Below are positions 47,744 through 58,214 of a stretch of DNA of 64,000 bases, piece after piece. Made by a program: the position numbers and the translations under genes. Position 1 is the first letter of the stretch. Every line of letters begins with the position of its first letter. The notes under the pieces are model-generated. The model worked only from the letters and a program-made list of their open reading frames with translations. It made no database searches and was not told the origin of the DNA. Source of the DNA: Riemerella anatipestifer (GTDB lineage Bacteria; Bacteroidota; Bacteroidia; Flavobacteriales; Weeksellaceae). Where the stretch lies: NCBI RefSeq assembly GCF_009670965.2, contig NZ_CP073239.1:1364001-1428000 (forward strand), given 5' to 3'.

Positions 47744-48991
47744 ATGAAATGGTGGTGGATTATAGCGTTCGGATTGCTAACATTTTCTTGTTCTAAAAAA
47801 CAAGAAAGTAATGATGAGGTTAAAACTAATTTGCCTCATTTTTCTAAGGTAGATGCTGAGGATATTTTTACAAAGGAGGATAATTCGGTAGCTAATGAGG
47901 ATTCTCTAAAACACCTTTTGCAAGAATACTATCAAAACACTTGGGTAGGAGGTGATTTAAGTGGAGGAATCTTAATCGCTAAAGGCGATAATATTATTTT
48001 TGAACAATACAGGGGCTATGGCAGAGAAAACCAACAGATGCCCATCAATCAAAATACGCCTTTACACATTGCTTCTATTTCTAAGACGATGACGGCAATG
48101 GCGATTATGAAGCTGATAGAAGCAAAAAAAATAAAACTAGACCAAGATATTACCACTTTTTTTCCAAAGTTTCCGTATGCTAATATCAGAGTTATAGATT
48201 TACTTAGCCATAGAAGTGGACTTCCAAAGTATGAACATTTTATTGAAACTTTGGAGCCTAAACCTAAAGAGTTATCACAGTCTTTTTTAACCAATCAAGA
48301 TGTTCTAAATCTACTTATTAGATATAGACCAGAACTAGCTAGACCTACTGGTACAGGGTTTATGTACTGTAATACCAACTACGCTCTACTAGCTCTCATT
48401 ATAGAGAAGGTGACCCAAAAAGATTACCCTACTGCAATGAAGGAAATGCTTTTTGCACCTCTTGAAATGAAGCATACCTTTGTATTTCAGCAAAAGGATA
48501 TTGCCACGGCGGCACAATCGTTCTATTATAAAAATAACAAACTGTATCCTCTTAATAATTTAGACCTTATCTACGGAGATAAAAACATTTATACCACTCC
48601 TAGAGATTTATTAAAGTTTTCACAAGCGATGTTCTCTAAAGAGTTTTTACCTTCGGATTTAAAAGAGAAGATATTCACGCCTTATAGTAATGAGAAAAAA
48701 GGGATTAACAACTACGGCTTAGGGTTTAGAATGAAAATTTTTGATAATAATAAAAAACTGACTTATCACAATGGTTGGTGGCACGGTTCTAACTCTGTAT
48801 TTGTACATCTTTTAGATTCTAAGGTAAGTATTATTGCGATAGGTAATAAATTTTCTAGGAGAGTCTATTCAGCGGTTGCGTTATCTGGTTTGTTTGATGA
48901 TTTCCCGTTGGAAACAGAAATTCTAAAAAAGGAGATGATGCCAAATGCATCTAATGCTCTTCCTTCATCTTCAAGTGATTCATTACAATAA
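47744..48991 (+). CDS. Lipoprotein serine hydrolase (beta-lactamase-related)
   Basis: 415 residues. Lipobox LTFSC puts the lipidated cysteine at residue 16. Active-site motifs: S111-I-S-K114 in HIASISKTM, a Y-x-N-type motif in YCNTNYALL near residue 205, and HNGWWHG near 345 in place of KTG. Probably a periplasm-facing peptidase or esterase on peptidoglycan-related or other small substrates. Starts 12 nt after the dehydrogenase and closes the operon. It is a second member of this family in the window, only distantly like the one at 5376. Confidence 0.82.
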   Translation: MKWWWIIAFGLLTFSCSKKQESNDEVKTNLPHFSKVDAEDIFTKEDNSVANEDSLKHLLQEYYQNTWVGGDLSGGILIAKGDNIIFEQYRGYGRENQQMPINQNTPLHIASISKTMTAMAIMKLIEAKKIKLDQDITTFFPKFPYANIRVIDLLSHRSGLPKYEHFIETLEPKPKELSQSFLTNQDVLNLLIRYRPELARPTGTGFMYCNTNYALLALIIEKVTQKDYPTAMKEMLFAPLEMKHTFVFQQKDIATAAQSFYYKNNKLYPLNNLDLIYGDKNIYTTPRDLLKFSQAMFSKEFLPSDLKEKIFTPYSNEKKGINNYGLGFRMKIFDNNKKLTYHNGWWHGSNSVFVHLLDSKVSIIAIGNKFSRRVYSAVALSGLFDDFPLETEILKKEMMPNASNALPSSSSDSLQ

Positions 48992-49015
48992 TAAATAGTG
49001 ATCTAATAATAAACC

Positions 49016-49047
49016 AAAAAGACCAGTTCGTTAGAACTGGTCTTTTA
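49016..49047. terminator. Bidirectional terminator between the lipoprotein gene and sucC
   Basis: Perfect 8-bp stem GACCAGTT (49021-49028) with AACTGGTC (49035-49042), A run before and T run after. It serves the converging plus-strand operon and minus-strand sucC. Confidence 0.88.
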
Positions 49048-49073
49048 TATTTTAAAAGTATTCTCTTTTTTAA

Positions 49074-50264
49074 TTAAGCTAATACTTCTTTTACTTTGTT
49101 TGCTGCTTCTTCTAGAGTAATTGCAGAATGTACTGGTAAACCAGACTCATCAATTAATCTCTTAGCTTCTTCAGCATTAGTTCCTTGTAATCTTACGATA
49201 AGAGGTACAGGAAGTTCTCCGAAGCTCTTGTAAGCATCTACTACACCTTGTGCCACTCTATCACATCTTACAATACCACCAAAGATGTTGATAAGAATTG
49301 CTTTTACATTAGGGTCTTTAAGGATAATACCAAATGCCTTTTCTACTCTTTCAGCATCTGCAGTACCACCTACATCTAGGAAGTTAGCAGGGTTACCTCC
49401 AGAAAGTTTAATGATATCCATAGTAGCCATTGCCAAACCAGCACCGTTTACCATACAACCTACATTACCATCTAGCTTAACGAAGTTTAATCCAGCTTCA
49501 CCAGCTTCAACTTCTGTAGGGTCTTCCTCTCTTTTGTCTCTTAATTCAGCTAAATCTTTATGACGGAAAAGTGCATTATTATCTAAAGTTACTTTAGCAT
49601 CTACTGCAGCGATTTTGTTATCTGAAGTTTTAAGAACAGGGTTGATTTCAAATAAAGAAGCATCAATTCCTACATAAGCATTGTAAAGAGCTGTAATGAA
49701 TTTTACAAAATCTTTAAACGCTTCTCCTTCTAAACCTAGATTAAATGCAATTTTTCTAGCTTGGAAAGGTTGTAATCCTAAAGCAGGATCTACCTCTTCG
49801 TTATGGATAAGGTGCGGAGTTTCTTCTGCCACTTGCTCTATATCCATACCACCTTCTGTAGAATATACAATCATATTCTTTCCTTTAGCTCTATCTAAAA
49901 GTACAGAAACATAGTATTCTTTTGGTTCAGAATCTCCAGGATAATACATATCTTCTGCGATAAGCACAGAGTGTACTTTTTTACCTTCAGCAGAAGTTTG
50001 AGGCGTTACTAACTGCATTCCGATGATGTTTCTTGCGTTTTCTTCTAACTTTTCCATGTTAGGAGAAAACTTAACACCTCCACCTTTACCTCTACCACCT
50101 GCGTGTACCTGAGCTTTTACTACCCACGCTTTAGTTCCTGTTTCTGCAGAAAGCTGTTCTGCTGCTTTTTTTGCTTCCTCTACGGTGCTAGCTACTATAC
50201 CTCTTTGTACTCTAACGCCGTATTTCGCTAAAATCTCTTTTGATTGATACTCGTGAAGATTCAT
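49074..50264 (-). CDS. sucC: Succinyl-CoA ligase (ADP-forming), beta subunit
   Basis: 396 residues. ATP-grasp N-domain ([37 protein letters not shown]) and a CoA-ligase C-domain ([45 protein letters not shown]). Works in the TCA cycle with SucD to interconvert succinyl-CoA and succinate with ATP formation. SucD is not adjacent here. A minus-strand -7 box TAAATTTG (plus 50308-50315) lies 44 nt upstream of the ATG. Confidence 0.97.
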   Translation of the reverse strand: MNLHEYQSKEILAKYGVRVQRGIVASTVEEAKKAAEQLSAETGTKAWVVKAQVHAGGRGKGGGVKFSPNMEKLEENARNIIGMQLVTPQTSAEGKKVHSVLIAEDMYYPGDSEPKEYYVSVLLDRAKGKNMIVYSTEGGMDIEQVAEETPHLIHNEEVDPALGLQPFQARKIAFNLGLEGEAFKDFVKFITALYNAYVGIDASLFEINPVLKTSDNKIAAVDAKVTLDNNALFRHKDLAELRDKREEDPTEVEAGEAGLNFVKLDGNVGCMVNGAGLAMATMDIIKLSGGNPANFLDVGGTADAERVEKAFGIILKDPNVKAILINIFGGIVRCDRVAQGVVDAYKSFGELPVPLIVRLQGTNAEEAKRLIDESGLPVHSAITLEEAANKVKEVLA

Positions 50265-50349
50265 AAATATATTTTTGTATTAAATTTTACGATTTTATAA
50301 ACAGTTACAAATTTAAAGAAAATCTTTGGAAGATAGAAATCTTTTTTGT

Positions 50350-50739
50350 TTACCCTACTTTAGCCCTTGCTACTAACATAATGAGCATTGTCCAACTGAT
50401 AATCATACACAACCCTCCTAATGGGGTAATGGGACCCAAAAACCTTAAGCTAATACCCCAAGCTTCTTGAAAAGCTAAGAAATAGATGCTTACAGAGAAT
50501 AAAAAAGTCCCTACTATCATTAGCAATGATGTCCATTTTTCTAATCCATTATCGAATTTTAGAAAAAAACCAATTACTAAAAGAAATAGAGCAGAGTACA
50601 TTTGATACTTTACTCCTGTTTCAAAACTTGCCAATTTTTCTATGCTTAAAATCTTTTTAAAGGCATGAGCTCCAAAAGCTCCTAAAATCACAGACATTAG
50701 CCCATAGATACCGCCTATAATGAGTGTAAATGTTTTCAT
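50350..50739 (-). CDS. DUF423 inner-membrane protein
   Basis: 129 residues with four hydrophobic helices (about 3-20, 42-60, 68-87, 95-122). The segment LGAFGAHAFKK near residue 20 and the closing GGLCMIISW match the DUF423 (YgdD) family. Function unknown. It starts 8 nt after the HMG-CoA reductase gene stops, so it is co-transcribed with it. Confidence 0.85.
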   Translation of the reverse strand: MKTFTLIIGGIYGLMSVILGAFGAHAFKKILSIEKLASFETGVKYQMYSALFLLVIGFFLKFDNGLEKWTSLLMIVGTFLFSVSIYFLAFQEAWGISLRFLGPITPLGGLCMIISWTMLIMLVARAKVG

Positions 50740-50746
50740 ACTTTTC

Positions 50747-52075
50747 TTATTTTCCTCTTAGCTTATTGAGTTCTGTGATTACTTCGTGGTGGCTTACCGT
50801 CTTATCTTTAAAATAGTTTACAAAGTATGATTTTTCTTCCTCAGTTGCTCCAAACTGATTAAGAATATTAAACAAATGCATTTTCATGTGTCCTTTTTGA
50901 ATTCCTGTAGTTACCAACGAGCGAAGAGCGGCGAAGTTCTGAGCTAGCCCAGATACAGCCAAAATACTCATGAGTTCTTGAGCAGAAGGTTTGCCTAATA
51001 ACGCTAATGAGAATTTAACCAGTGGGTGAAGATTTGTAAGACCTCCCACAACGCCTACTGAAATAGGCAAATCTATCCAAAACCTAAATATTCCGTTATC
51101 GGTAGTACAATGGGTAAGTGAACTATATTTCCCGTTACGTGCAGCATAGGCGTGAGCACAAGCTTCCGTAGCTCTAAAATCGTTTCCTGTAGCTATAACT
51201 ACCGCATCTACACCGTTCATAATCCCTTTGTTGTGAGTGGTTGCTCTGTACGGCTCTATTTCAGCGATAGCAACGGCTTGTTTAAATTTCCATGCAAATT
51301 CTTCGGGAGAAATACCGCTATCATCTTTCAAATCTTCTATCTTACAAGAAACTTCCGCTCTAACAATACAGTCAGGCGTAAAGTTAGATAAGATATTCAT
51401 TACCACTTGAAGAGATTGTTTTTCGTCCTCCGTGAAATCAGCAGAAAGGTTAATTTCCTCTTTAAGCGTTTTACCAAATTGCTCTAAACAAGAATTGATA
51501 AAGTTAGCTCCCATAGAGTCTTTAGTATCAAAACTAGCTTTAAGCTGGTAATAATCATTCATTTCTGAAGTCTTATCCACTAACTCTATGTCTAAAATAC
51601 CACCACCTCTATTTCTCATATTTTTGGTGATGTCTTGTGTTGCTTCAAATAGTTTTTGTCTAAGATTAAAGTTGAAAAAATGTCTAATCTTATGAGATTC
51701 TGCTTTTAGTATAAAATGAGTATGTCCCAGTTTTTTAGTATCAATAATGGTAGTTTTAAAGCCCCCTTTATTAAGCCAAAACTTAGCTGCTTTGGAAGCC
51801 GCCGCCACCACCGAACTCTCTTCTACCGCCATAGGAAGTGCTAATAACTTTCCGTCTATTAAAAAATTTGGAGCAATACCATAAGGCATATAAAAGTTAG
51901 AAATGGTATTCTCTGAGAACTCATCATGAAGTTTTTGTAAATCTTGATTGTCATTCCAATATTGTTGAAGTATTTTGATGTATTCTTCATTGCCTTCCAA
52001 ATACTCATTAACAATCCATTCTATTTTATTTAGCTTATTTAATTTAGAAAATCCTTCTACTGGCTGATGATTCAT
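50747..52075 (-). CDS. Hydroxymethylglutaryl-CoA reductase, class II-like
   Basis: 442 residues from the ATG at 52075 (MNHQPVEGFSKL); a longer in-frame reading to 52126 adds 17 residues without family similarity. Motifs: AVEESSVVAAASKAAKFW (ENVIG-like Glu), DSMGANFINSC, GNDFRATEACAHAYAA and GGLTNLHPLVK, with an active-site His near the C-terminus (SVSHHEV-like). Reduces HMG-CoA to mevalonate in the mevalonate route to isoprenoids, the route many flavobacteria use. Class II by length and lack of a membrane anchor. DUF423 follows in the operon. Confidence 0.92.
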   Translation of the reverse strand: MNHQPVEGFSKLNKLNKIEWIVNEYLEGNEEYIKILQQYWNDNQDLQKLHDEFSENTISNFYMPYGIAPNFLIDGKLLALPMAVEESSVVAAASKAAKFWLNKGGFKTTIIDTKKLGHTHFILKAESHKIRHFFNFNLRQKLFEATQDITKNMRNRGGGILDIELVDKTSEMNDYYQLKASFDTKDSMGANFINSCLEQFGKTLKEEINLSADFTEDEKQSLQVVMNILSNFTPDCIVRAEVSCKIEDLKDDSGISPEEFAWKFKQAVAIAEIEPYRATTHNKGIMNGVDAVVIATGNDFRATEACAHAYAARNGKYSSLTHCTTDNGIFRFWIDLPISVGVVGGLTNLHPLVKFSLALLGKPSAQELMSILAVSGLAQNFAALRSLVTTGIQKGHMKMHLFNILNQFGATEEEKSYFVNYFKDKTVSHHEVITELNKLRGK

Positions 52076-52202
52076 AGCTCTTAATTTTGAGGTATCAAAG
52101 ATACAACTTGATATTATAAACACCAAAGAAGAAAATAATAATAAAAAATAAATCTGAAAACCAATATTTTAAATATGTATCAATGAATTTTTGTATATTT
52201 TT

Positions 52203-52233
52203 TTTGCATGAAATGAAAAAAGTTGTAAATTTG
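52203..52233 (+). promoter_or_regulatory. Promoter of tRNA-Gln
   Basis: TTTG at 52203-52206 and TAAATTTG at 52226-52233, exactly 19 nt apart, are the consensus spacing and sequence. The tRNA starts 25 nt downstream. Confidence 0.8.
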
Positions 52234-52257
52234 CACCACTAAAAAACAACACACCTA

Positions 52258-52331
52258 TAGACCCATGGTGTAATTGGCAACACAGCAGATTTTGGTTCTG
52301 TTATTCGGGGTTCGAGTCCCTGTGGGTCTAC
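52258..52331 (+). tRNA. tRNA-Gln (TTG)
   Basis: 74 nt. Acceptor TAGACCC (52258-52264) pairs with GGGTCTA (52324-52330). D-arm TGGTGTAATTGGCAACACA, anticodon TTG in GATTTTGGTTC, T-loop GGTTCGAGTCC. The T-A first pair is typical of tRNA-Gln. CCA is not encoded. Confidence 0.93.
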
Positions 52332-52344
52332 AGATTTATAGTGA

Positions 52345-52376
52345 GCGACTGGTTATACATAACCAGTCGCTTTTTT
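52345..52376 (+). terminator. Terminator of tRNA-Gln
   Basis: Stem GCGACTGGTT (52345-52354) with AACCAGTCGC (52361-52370), 6-nt loop, six T. It lies 13 nt after the tRNA. Confidence 0.9.
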
Positions 52377-52505
52377 ATTTCATCAATATTTTTTTGAGTT
52401 CTTTTTACTTGTTGTAGTAATATGATTTTTGTCTGTTTTTGGTATCTGTTTGTGAGAAAATCATTCTAAAAAGTATATAAAAAGCTAAATTTGCTTTCTT
52501 TTTTA

Positions 52506-55097
52506 ATGAAAATAGAATATTGGTTTATGAATTTAAAGATTTTAGGTTGTTCTGCGTGGTTGTTTTTGTATCCAAATATAGCTTTTGCTCAAAGCAAAGT
52601 CTCGTCAAAAGATTCTGTGAAAACAGAGAAAGAAGATTCTAAAAAAAATGAGAGCTTTGAGTCTTACGAAAAGTTATTGAAAGGAGCAGAAACCAAACAA
52701 GGGCTACTCAAAATACATAGAGTAAAGGATAAGATTTATTTTGAAATTCCTAACGAAGTGCTAGGGAAAGACCTACTCATCGTAAATAAAATATCGTCTG
52801 TACCCGCTCCCATCAATAATGCTGGGATTAACAAGGGGATGAACTATGAGAATAAAATCATCAGATTTTATAAAGACACTACCAATAAAAAGGTGTGGGT
52901 AAAAACTTTTGACCCGCAAATTACCGTTAATCCACAAGATAATATTTCGGCTTCGGTAAAGGATAATTACGGAGAGTCTATAGTGGAAGGTTTTGAAATT
53001 AAAACTCTAGGAAAAGACTCCACAGCGGTAATTCAGGTAAATAATGTCTTTGACGGAAACGCCAAAAGTTTTAACAATCTGTTTGATAATATCGGTATGG
53101 GGGGAAGCGTAAGAACCAAAGATTCTTACATAGACGAGGTAAAGGCTTTTCCTAATAATGTGGTGGTAAAGTCTTATTTCAGTACCCAAATTTCAGAGGG
53201 GAAAACTTCTGCCGAAAAAGCCGATTTAACGGTGGGGACTACCACTAATATTGTGCTATTGCCAGAGCCTATGGTAGGGCGTTTTTCGGACGATAGGGTA
53301 GGGTATTTTACGACGCCTAAGATGTACTTTACAGATAGTCAGCAAAAGGTAGAACAGAGAGAACTCATTACTAGATGGCGATTAGAACCTAAAGCGGAAG
53401 ACGAAGTAAGATACCTTAGAGGAGAATTGGTAGAGCCTAAAAAACCGATTGTTTATTATATAGACCCAGCTACACCGAAACAATGGCAACAAGCCATTAT
53501 AGATGGAGTACACGATTGGAATAAAGCATTTGAAAAGGCAGGGTTCAAAAATGTAATTTCAGCGAAGTTGCCAGACCCTAACGATAAAGAGTTTGATGTA
53601 GATGATGTCCGCTACTCTGTAATCACTTATGCAGCCTCTTCTATGGCGAATGCTATGGGGCCATCGGTAGTGGACCCTAGAACGGGGGAAATCTTGGAGT
53701 CTGATATTATATGGTGGCACAATGTGATGACCTTGCTCCAATCTTGGATGAGAGTTCAAACAGGAATTATAGACCCACAGGTGAGAGGAAATAAATTCCC
53801 AGACGATAAAATGGCGAATGCCATTCGGTTCGTGTCCTCTCACGAGGTAGGGCATACCTTCGGGCTTAAACATAATATGGGGTCTTCGTTTGCGTTCCCA
53901 GTAGAGTCTTTGCGTTCGCCTGAATTTACGGAGAAAATGGGTGGTACAGCTCCTTCTATTATGGACTATGCTAGATTTAACTATGTAGCACAAGAAGGTG
54001 ATGGCGTGAAACAAATCACTCCAAAAATAGGAGTTTATGATGAGTTTGCCATTAACTGGGGTTACCGTTGGACGGGTAAAAAGACGCCTCAAGAAGAATT
54101 GCCAATCACGCAAAAATGGATAGAGAAACATCAAGGAGACCCACTCTACTTCTACGGAGCACAGCAAGAGGAGACGGTAGATCCTCGCTCGCAAGCAGAA
54201 GATTTGGGCGATAATGCGATGAAAGCAGGGGAGTATGGCATCATCAATCTAAAGAAAACGCTACCAAACCTTATAGAATGGAGTACCAAAAATGGAGAAA
54301 ACTACAACGAAGCGAAGTCTTTTTACAACCAAGTGATTAACCAATGGTATGTTTATAACAATCATGTGTTGGCTAACATTGGAGGGATTTATCTTAATCC
54401 TACCGTTAAGGGCGACCAGCAGAGTTCTTATATACCTGTGCCGTACGAAACACAAAAAGAGGCTTTGGCGTTTATAAAAAAACACATACTAACTTTGCCA
54501 GAATGGTTATTTTTATCTCCATTGAACCAAAAAATCCGTCCAGCCAAAAATACACCTAAAGGACTGGTGGATCAGTCGCCGTACAATGTATTTAGAGAGA
54601 AACAAGCCGCTATTTTGTACGGGCTTATGAATGATAATAAACTCCTAAGAATATTAGAATTTGAGTTTCTTAATCATCAAAAAGTAATGACGGTAGCTGA
54701 ATTGTTCAACGATTTAAGAGAATTTATTTTTAGTAAATCAATTAAAAAACAGCCTTTGAACATCGCTGAGAGAATGACGCAAAAAAACTACATAGATGCT
54801 CTCATTATAGATACGCAGAGAATGTACGAGAAAACGGAAAAGGGCATCTTTAGCCCAATGCCAATGATGTGCGATTATGCTTGTAGTCATACTCATTTGG
54901 ATAAAGTAGGCGAACAACATCTAGAATTTTATTTTGATGGAATGAAGCGATTGTCGGAAGTGGGTTCAGCCAAGAGAGCGGAGCTGATAAAGGTACGAGC
55001 AATCATCTCAAAAGCAATGAACAAAGCCGATAACGATACGCAAAGTCATTATCAAGATATGATGGTAAGATTAAATAAAGCATTGGGTAATAACTGA
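52506..55097 (+). CDS. Zinc-dependent metalloprotease (metzincin-type, DUF5117/DUF4953 family)
   Basis: 863 residues from ATG 52506; ATG 52527 is also possible. A TTG at 52491 lies inside the -7 box TAAATTTG (52486-52493), so it is not a start. Signal peptide ends near FAQ. The metzincin zinc motif HExxHxxxxxH is HEVGHTFGLKH at about residue 446, with a Met-turn candidate SIMDYARFN about 40 residues later. The N-terminal half carries the conserved SVPAPINNAG and TKTFDPQ-like segments of the Bacteroidota DUF5117 family. Exported protease, first gene of a unit with a SusC/SusD pair starting 21 nt downstream. Confidence 0.9.
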   Translation: MKIEYWFMNLKILGCSAWLFLYPNIAFAQSKVSSKDSVKTEKEDSKKNESFESYEKLLKGAETKQGLLKIHRVKDKIYFEIPNEVLGKDLLIVNKISSVPAPINNAGINKGMNYENKIIRFYKDTTNKKVWVKTFDPQITVNPQDNISASVKDNYGESIVEGFEIKTLGKDSTAVIQVNNVFDGNAKSFNNLFDNIGMGGSVRTKDSYIDEVKAFPNNVVVKSYFSTQISEGKTSAEKADLTVGTTTNIVLLPEPMVGRFSDDRVGYFTTPKMYFTDSQQKVEQRELITRWRLEPKAEDEVRYLRGELVEPKKPIVYYIDPATPKQWQQAIIDGVHDWNKAFEKAGFKNVISAKLPDPNDKEFDVDDVRYSVITYAASSMANAMGPSVVDPRTGEILESDIIWWHNVMTLLQSWMRVQTGIIDPQVRGNKFPDDKMANAIRFVSSHEVGHTFGLKHNMGSSFAFPVESLRSPEFTEKMGGTAPSIMDYARFNYVAQEGDGVKQITPKIGVYDEFAINWGYRWTGKKTPQEELPITQKWIEKHQGDPLYFYGAQQEETVDPRSQAEDLGDNAMKAGEYGIINLKKTLPNLIEWSTKNGENYNEAKSFYNQVINQWYVYNNHVLANIGGIYLNPTVKGDQQSSYIPVPYETQKEALAFIKKHILTLPEWLFLSPLNQKIRPAKNTPKGLVDQSPYNVFREKQAAILYGLMNDNKLLRILEFEFLNHQKVMTVAELFNDLREFIFSKSIKKQPLNIAERMTQKNYIDALIIDTQRMYEKTEKGIFSPMPMMCDYACSHTHLDKVGEQHLEFYFDGMKRLSEVGSAKRAELIKVRAIISKAMNKADNDTQSHYQDMMVRLNKALGNN

Positions 55098-55118
55098 AAT
55101 TGATAAAAAACAAGAGAT

Positions 55119-58100
55119 ATGAAAACGAAATTACTATTAACTCTTTTGCCAGGGGTATTCTTCGCACAGAATACCATAACCGATACGGTTCAAAACAAAG
55201 AGAGAAAGATAGAAGAAGTGGTTTTAACGGGTTTTCAGAAGATTGAAAAAAGTAAACTGACTTCTTCTGTAGGTGTGGTAAAAATGAAGTCTATTGAACA
55301 AAAAGCCACCGCCTCTGTGGATCAAATGCTACAAGGTAAAGTAGCAGGGGTAATGATTACACCAGCCTCTGGAACACCTGGGCAGATAGCTCCTGTGCGT
55401 GTGAGAGGTACGGCATCGCTTTCGGGTTCTACAGACCCACTTTGGGTGGTGGACGGAATGCCCCTAGAAGGAAACCAAGCTCCCGCCTACAATGTGGGAC
55501 AAGACATAAATGAGCTTAAAAATTATTCTATCGCAGGGTTCAACCCAGAAGATATAGAAGATATCACAGTGCTTAAAGATGCGTCAGCAACCGCTATTTA
55601 TGGTGCTAGGGCAGCCAATGGGGTTATTTTGGTAACTACTAAAAGTGGTAAAAAAGGAAGAATGAGCATCAATTTTTCATCAAATACTTTTGTGAGCTTA
55701 AGACCAGATTTCTCTAGACTTAATCTGATGAATGCCTCTCAAAAAGTAGATATGGAATTGATGATGGCGGAAAGAGCCGACCTAGACAATTATAGAAAAG
55801 ATAATGGAGCGGTGTCTAGAATTTTAACGGCTAATAACGACTGGGTGTCTTTTAGAAATGGAGGCTTCTCGGCACTTAGTCCTCTTTCGCAAAAGCAAAT
55901 CAATGAGCTTAGAAATACCAATACCAATTGGGGCAATTTGCTTTATAGAAATGTGGTTAATCAGCAACAAGCCGTGAGTATCACAGGTGGTTTAGATAAT
56001 TACAGCTACTATGCTTCTTTTGGATATTACGACGAAAAATCTACCGTGATAGGTTCAGGATTTAATAGATTTAACCTTACCCTAAAAAATAATTATAAAG
56101 TAAACGATAAACTTAATTTAGGCTTATCTATATTCGGAACTTCCACTAAACAGACTTCGTTTTTGTCGGATTCGGGGAGCTACACTACACCTACTTATTA
56201 CTCCAGAACCGCTAATCCTTACTTAGCCCCTAGAGATGCTAACGGAAATTATATCTACGACCGAGATATAAACTATGTGGAAAGCTTTTCGGGTAATGAT
56301 ACCAGAATTCCGTACAACTATATAGAGGAAAGAGAGAATACCAGATATTCATTAGCGAATAAATCGTTAAGAACTATTTTAGATGTTAATTATAAAATCA
56401 TTAAAGGTTTAGAATACCGCTCTCAATTCGGATTATTGATAGGTACAGGCGAAACTGAACGCTACGCTTCGGCAGAAACTTACCTTATGAGAAGACGAAT
56501 AGCAGAAAGTATCCAGTCGTCTACCAATACTTCGTTTTTACCGAATGGAGATTATTTCCAAAGAACCAACTCTAATGATTTTGAATATAATTTCAGAAAT
56601 ATACTAGAATACAGCCCTAGATTTGGCAATCACGATTTGAATGTATTGGCAGGGTCTGAAATCAGAAGAACCAGATACTACGATATGATGAGCCAAATGT
56701 ATGGCTACAATCCAAGGACTAAAACATCGGTTCCTGTAAATTTACCAGATAGCCAAGCTACTTCGCCAATCTATATTCCTAATAGAGATACCGAAGTAGA
56801 AAACTCTTTTGCCTCTTTCTTTGGGACTTTATCATACACTTATGCTAAAAAATATACTTTCTTTGGTAGTGTGAGATATGACGGGACTAACTTCTTTGGT
56901 GCAGAAACCAACAAGAGATGGAACCCTATCTGGGCAGCTTCGGTGGCGTGGAATGTTAAGAATGAAAACTTCCTAAAAGACAACGCTACCATTAGTATGT
57001 TTAAGCTAAGAGGGTCGTATGGTCTTCAAGGAAATATTGATAGAGGTACTTCGCCTTATTTCAGAGGTACTTATGGTAACACTAGAATTTTAAATACTGC
57101 GGAAACTACCATAGTACACGATGGAGCTCCAAACCCACTTTTAAGATGGGAAAGAACAGCCACTAAAGATGTGGGATTAGACTTTGGATTATGGAACAAC
57201 CGAGTTAATTTCACTTTAGATTTATACGAGAGAAAGGGGACTGATATTATGGGAGTTAAAGAACTTCCGTTAGAAACAGGTTTTTCTTTGTCTAATGTCA
57301 ATTGGGCAAGTCTAACGAATAGAGGTTTTGAATTTTCACTCATAACTAATAACATCAATACCGATAAATTCAAATGGACAACTACCTTCAATATTTCCGC
57401 GAATAGAAGTAATATTGATGAAGTAAATGATGGTAGATATACTTTCTTACCTTCGGGGAAAGGCTATCCTGTAAATGCAGTTTTCGGTATTAAAACGGCA
57501 GGTCTTGATGCTAATGGACTTCCGTTATTCTATGATAAGAGCGGAAATGTAGTGTCTGCTGTGGACTTCTACAAAATATCAGACCCTTGGGGAATAGGCT
57601 ATGTGGCGAGTGAGTATTCTCAAGACCAAATGAAAAATTGGTTTAGTTATCTAGGAGATAGAGACCCTAAATACTTTGGAGGGATTACCAATACTTTCAA
57701 TATAGGTAATTGGGATTTGAATATTGCGGCATCTTTCAACATCAAACAAACGGTATTGGGTAGAGCTCCGTACAACTTTACGGCTATAGATAGAGGGCTT
57801 AATGCTTCTGCGGATATTCTAAATGCTTGGACGCCTAACAACACTTCATCTACTTTGCCAAGAATTATTGGGGCGGATACTGTGCCAGGGCAAGAGGTGG
57901 TTTATGGTTGGTTTGCTAATTGGGACCCAACAAATTCTTACAACTATTTTGATTTATGGGCTAAAGAGATGAGCTTCATCAGAATCAATAATATAAGATT
58001 AGGGTACAACCTACCAGCGGACTTATTGAAAAGTGCAGGGATAAAATCTATGAGATTATCTTTGGAAGGAAGAAATTTATTGGTCTTCAGTAATGGACAC

Positions 58101-58190
58101 AAAAACTTCTTTGACCCAGAAACCTACGGTAACATCTATGCACAACCTATACAGAAAGCCCTCGTGTTTGGTCTTAATGTAGGGTTTTAA
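55119..58190 (+). CDS. SusC/RagA family TonB-linked outer membrane transporter
   Basis: 1023 residues. A short signal peptide (LLLTLLPGVFFAQ) leads straight to the plug: EEVVLTGFQ is the TonB-box-like start, and QMLQGKVAGVMITPASGTPG, VRVRGTASLSGSTDPLWVVDG and VLKDASATAIYGARAANGVILVTTK are the SusC-type plug signatures. The usual carboxypeptidase-like N-terminal extension is absent or very short. The barrel follows to the C-terminal aromatic (LNVGF). It imports an oligomer presented by the SusD lipoprotein encoded 24 nt downstream. The protease ahead of it suggests peptides as cargo (inference). Confidence 0.94.
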   Translation: MKTKLLLTLLPGVFFAQNTITDTVQNKERKIEEVVLTGFQKIEKSKLTSSVGVVKMKSIEQKATASVDQMLQGKVAGVMITPASGTPGQIAPVRVRGTASLSGSTDPLWVVDGMPLEGNQAPAYNVGQDINELKNYSIAGFNPEDIEDITVLKDASATAIYGARAANGVILVTTKSGKKGRMSINFSSNTFVSLRPDFSRLNLMNASQKVDMELMMAERADLDNYRKDNGAVSRILTANNDWVSFRNGGFSALSPLSQKQINELRNTNTNWGNLLYRNVVNQQQAVSITGGLDNYSYYASFGYYDEKSTVIGSGFNRFNLTLKNNYKVNDKLNLGLSIFGTSTKQTSFLSDSGSYTTPTYYSRTANPYLAPRDANGNYIYDRDINYVESFSGNDTRIPYNYIEERENTRYSLANKSLRTILDVNYKIIKGLEYRSQFGLLIGTGETERYASAETYLMRRRIAESIQSSTNTSFLPNGDYFQRTNSNDFEYNFRNILEYSPRFGNHDLNVLAGSEIRRTRYYDMMSQMYGYNPRTKTSVPVNLPDSQATSPIYIPNRDTEVENSFASFFGTLSYTYAKKYTFFGSVRYDGTNFFGAETNKRWNPIWAASVAWNVKNENFLKDNATISMFKLRGSYGLQGNIDRGTSPYFRGTYGNTRILNTAETTIVHDGAPNPLLRWERTATKDVGLDFGLWNNRVNFTLDLYERKGTDIMGVKELPLETGFSLSNVNWASLTNRGFEFSLITNNINTDKFKWTTTFNISANRSNIDEVNDGRYTFLPSGKGYPVNAVFGIKTAGLDANGLPLFYDKSGNVVSAVDFYKISDPWGIGYVASEYSQDQMKNWFSYLGDRDPKYFGGITNTFNIGNWDLNIAASFNIKQTVLGRAPYNFTAIDRGLNASADILNAWTPNNTSSTLPRIIGADTVPGQEVVYGWFANWDPTNSYNYFDLWAKEMSFIRINNIRLGYNLPADLLKSAGIKSMRLSLEGRNLLVFSNGHKNFFDPETYGNIYAQPIQKALVFGLNVGF

Positions 58191-58214
58191 TTTAACTTAA
58201 TAATTTAATAAAAA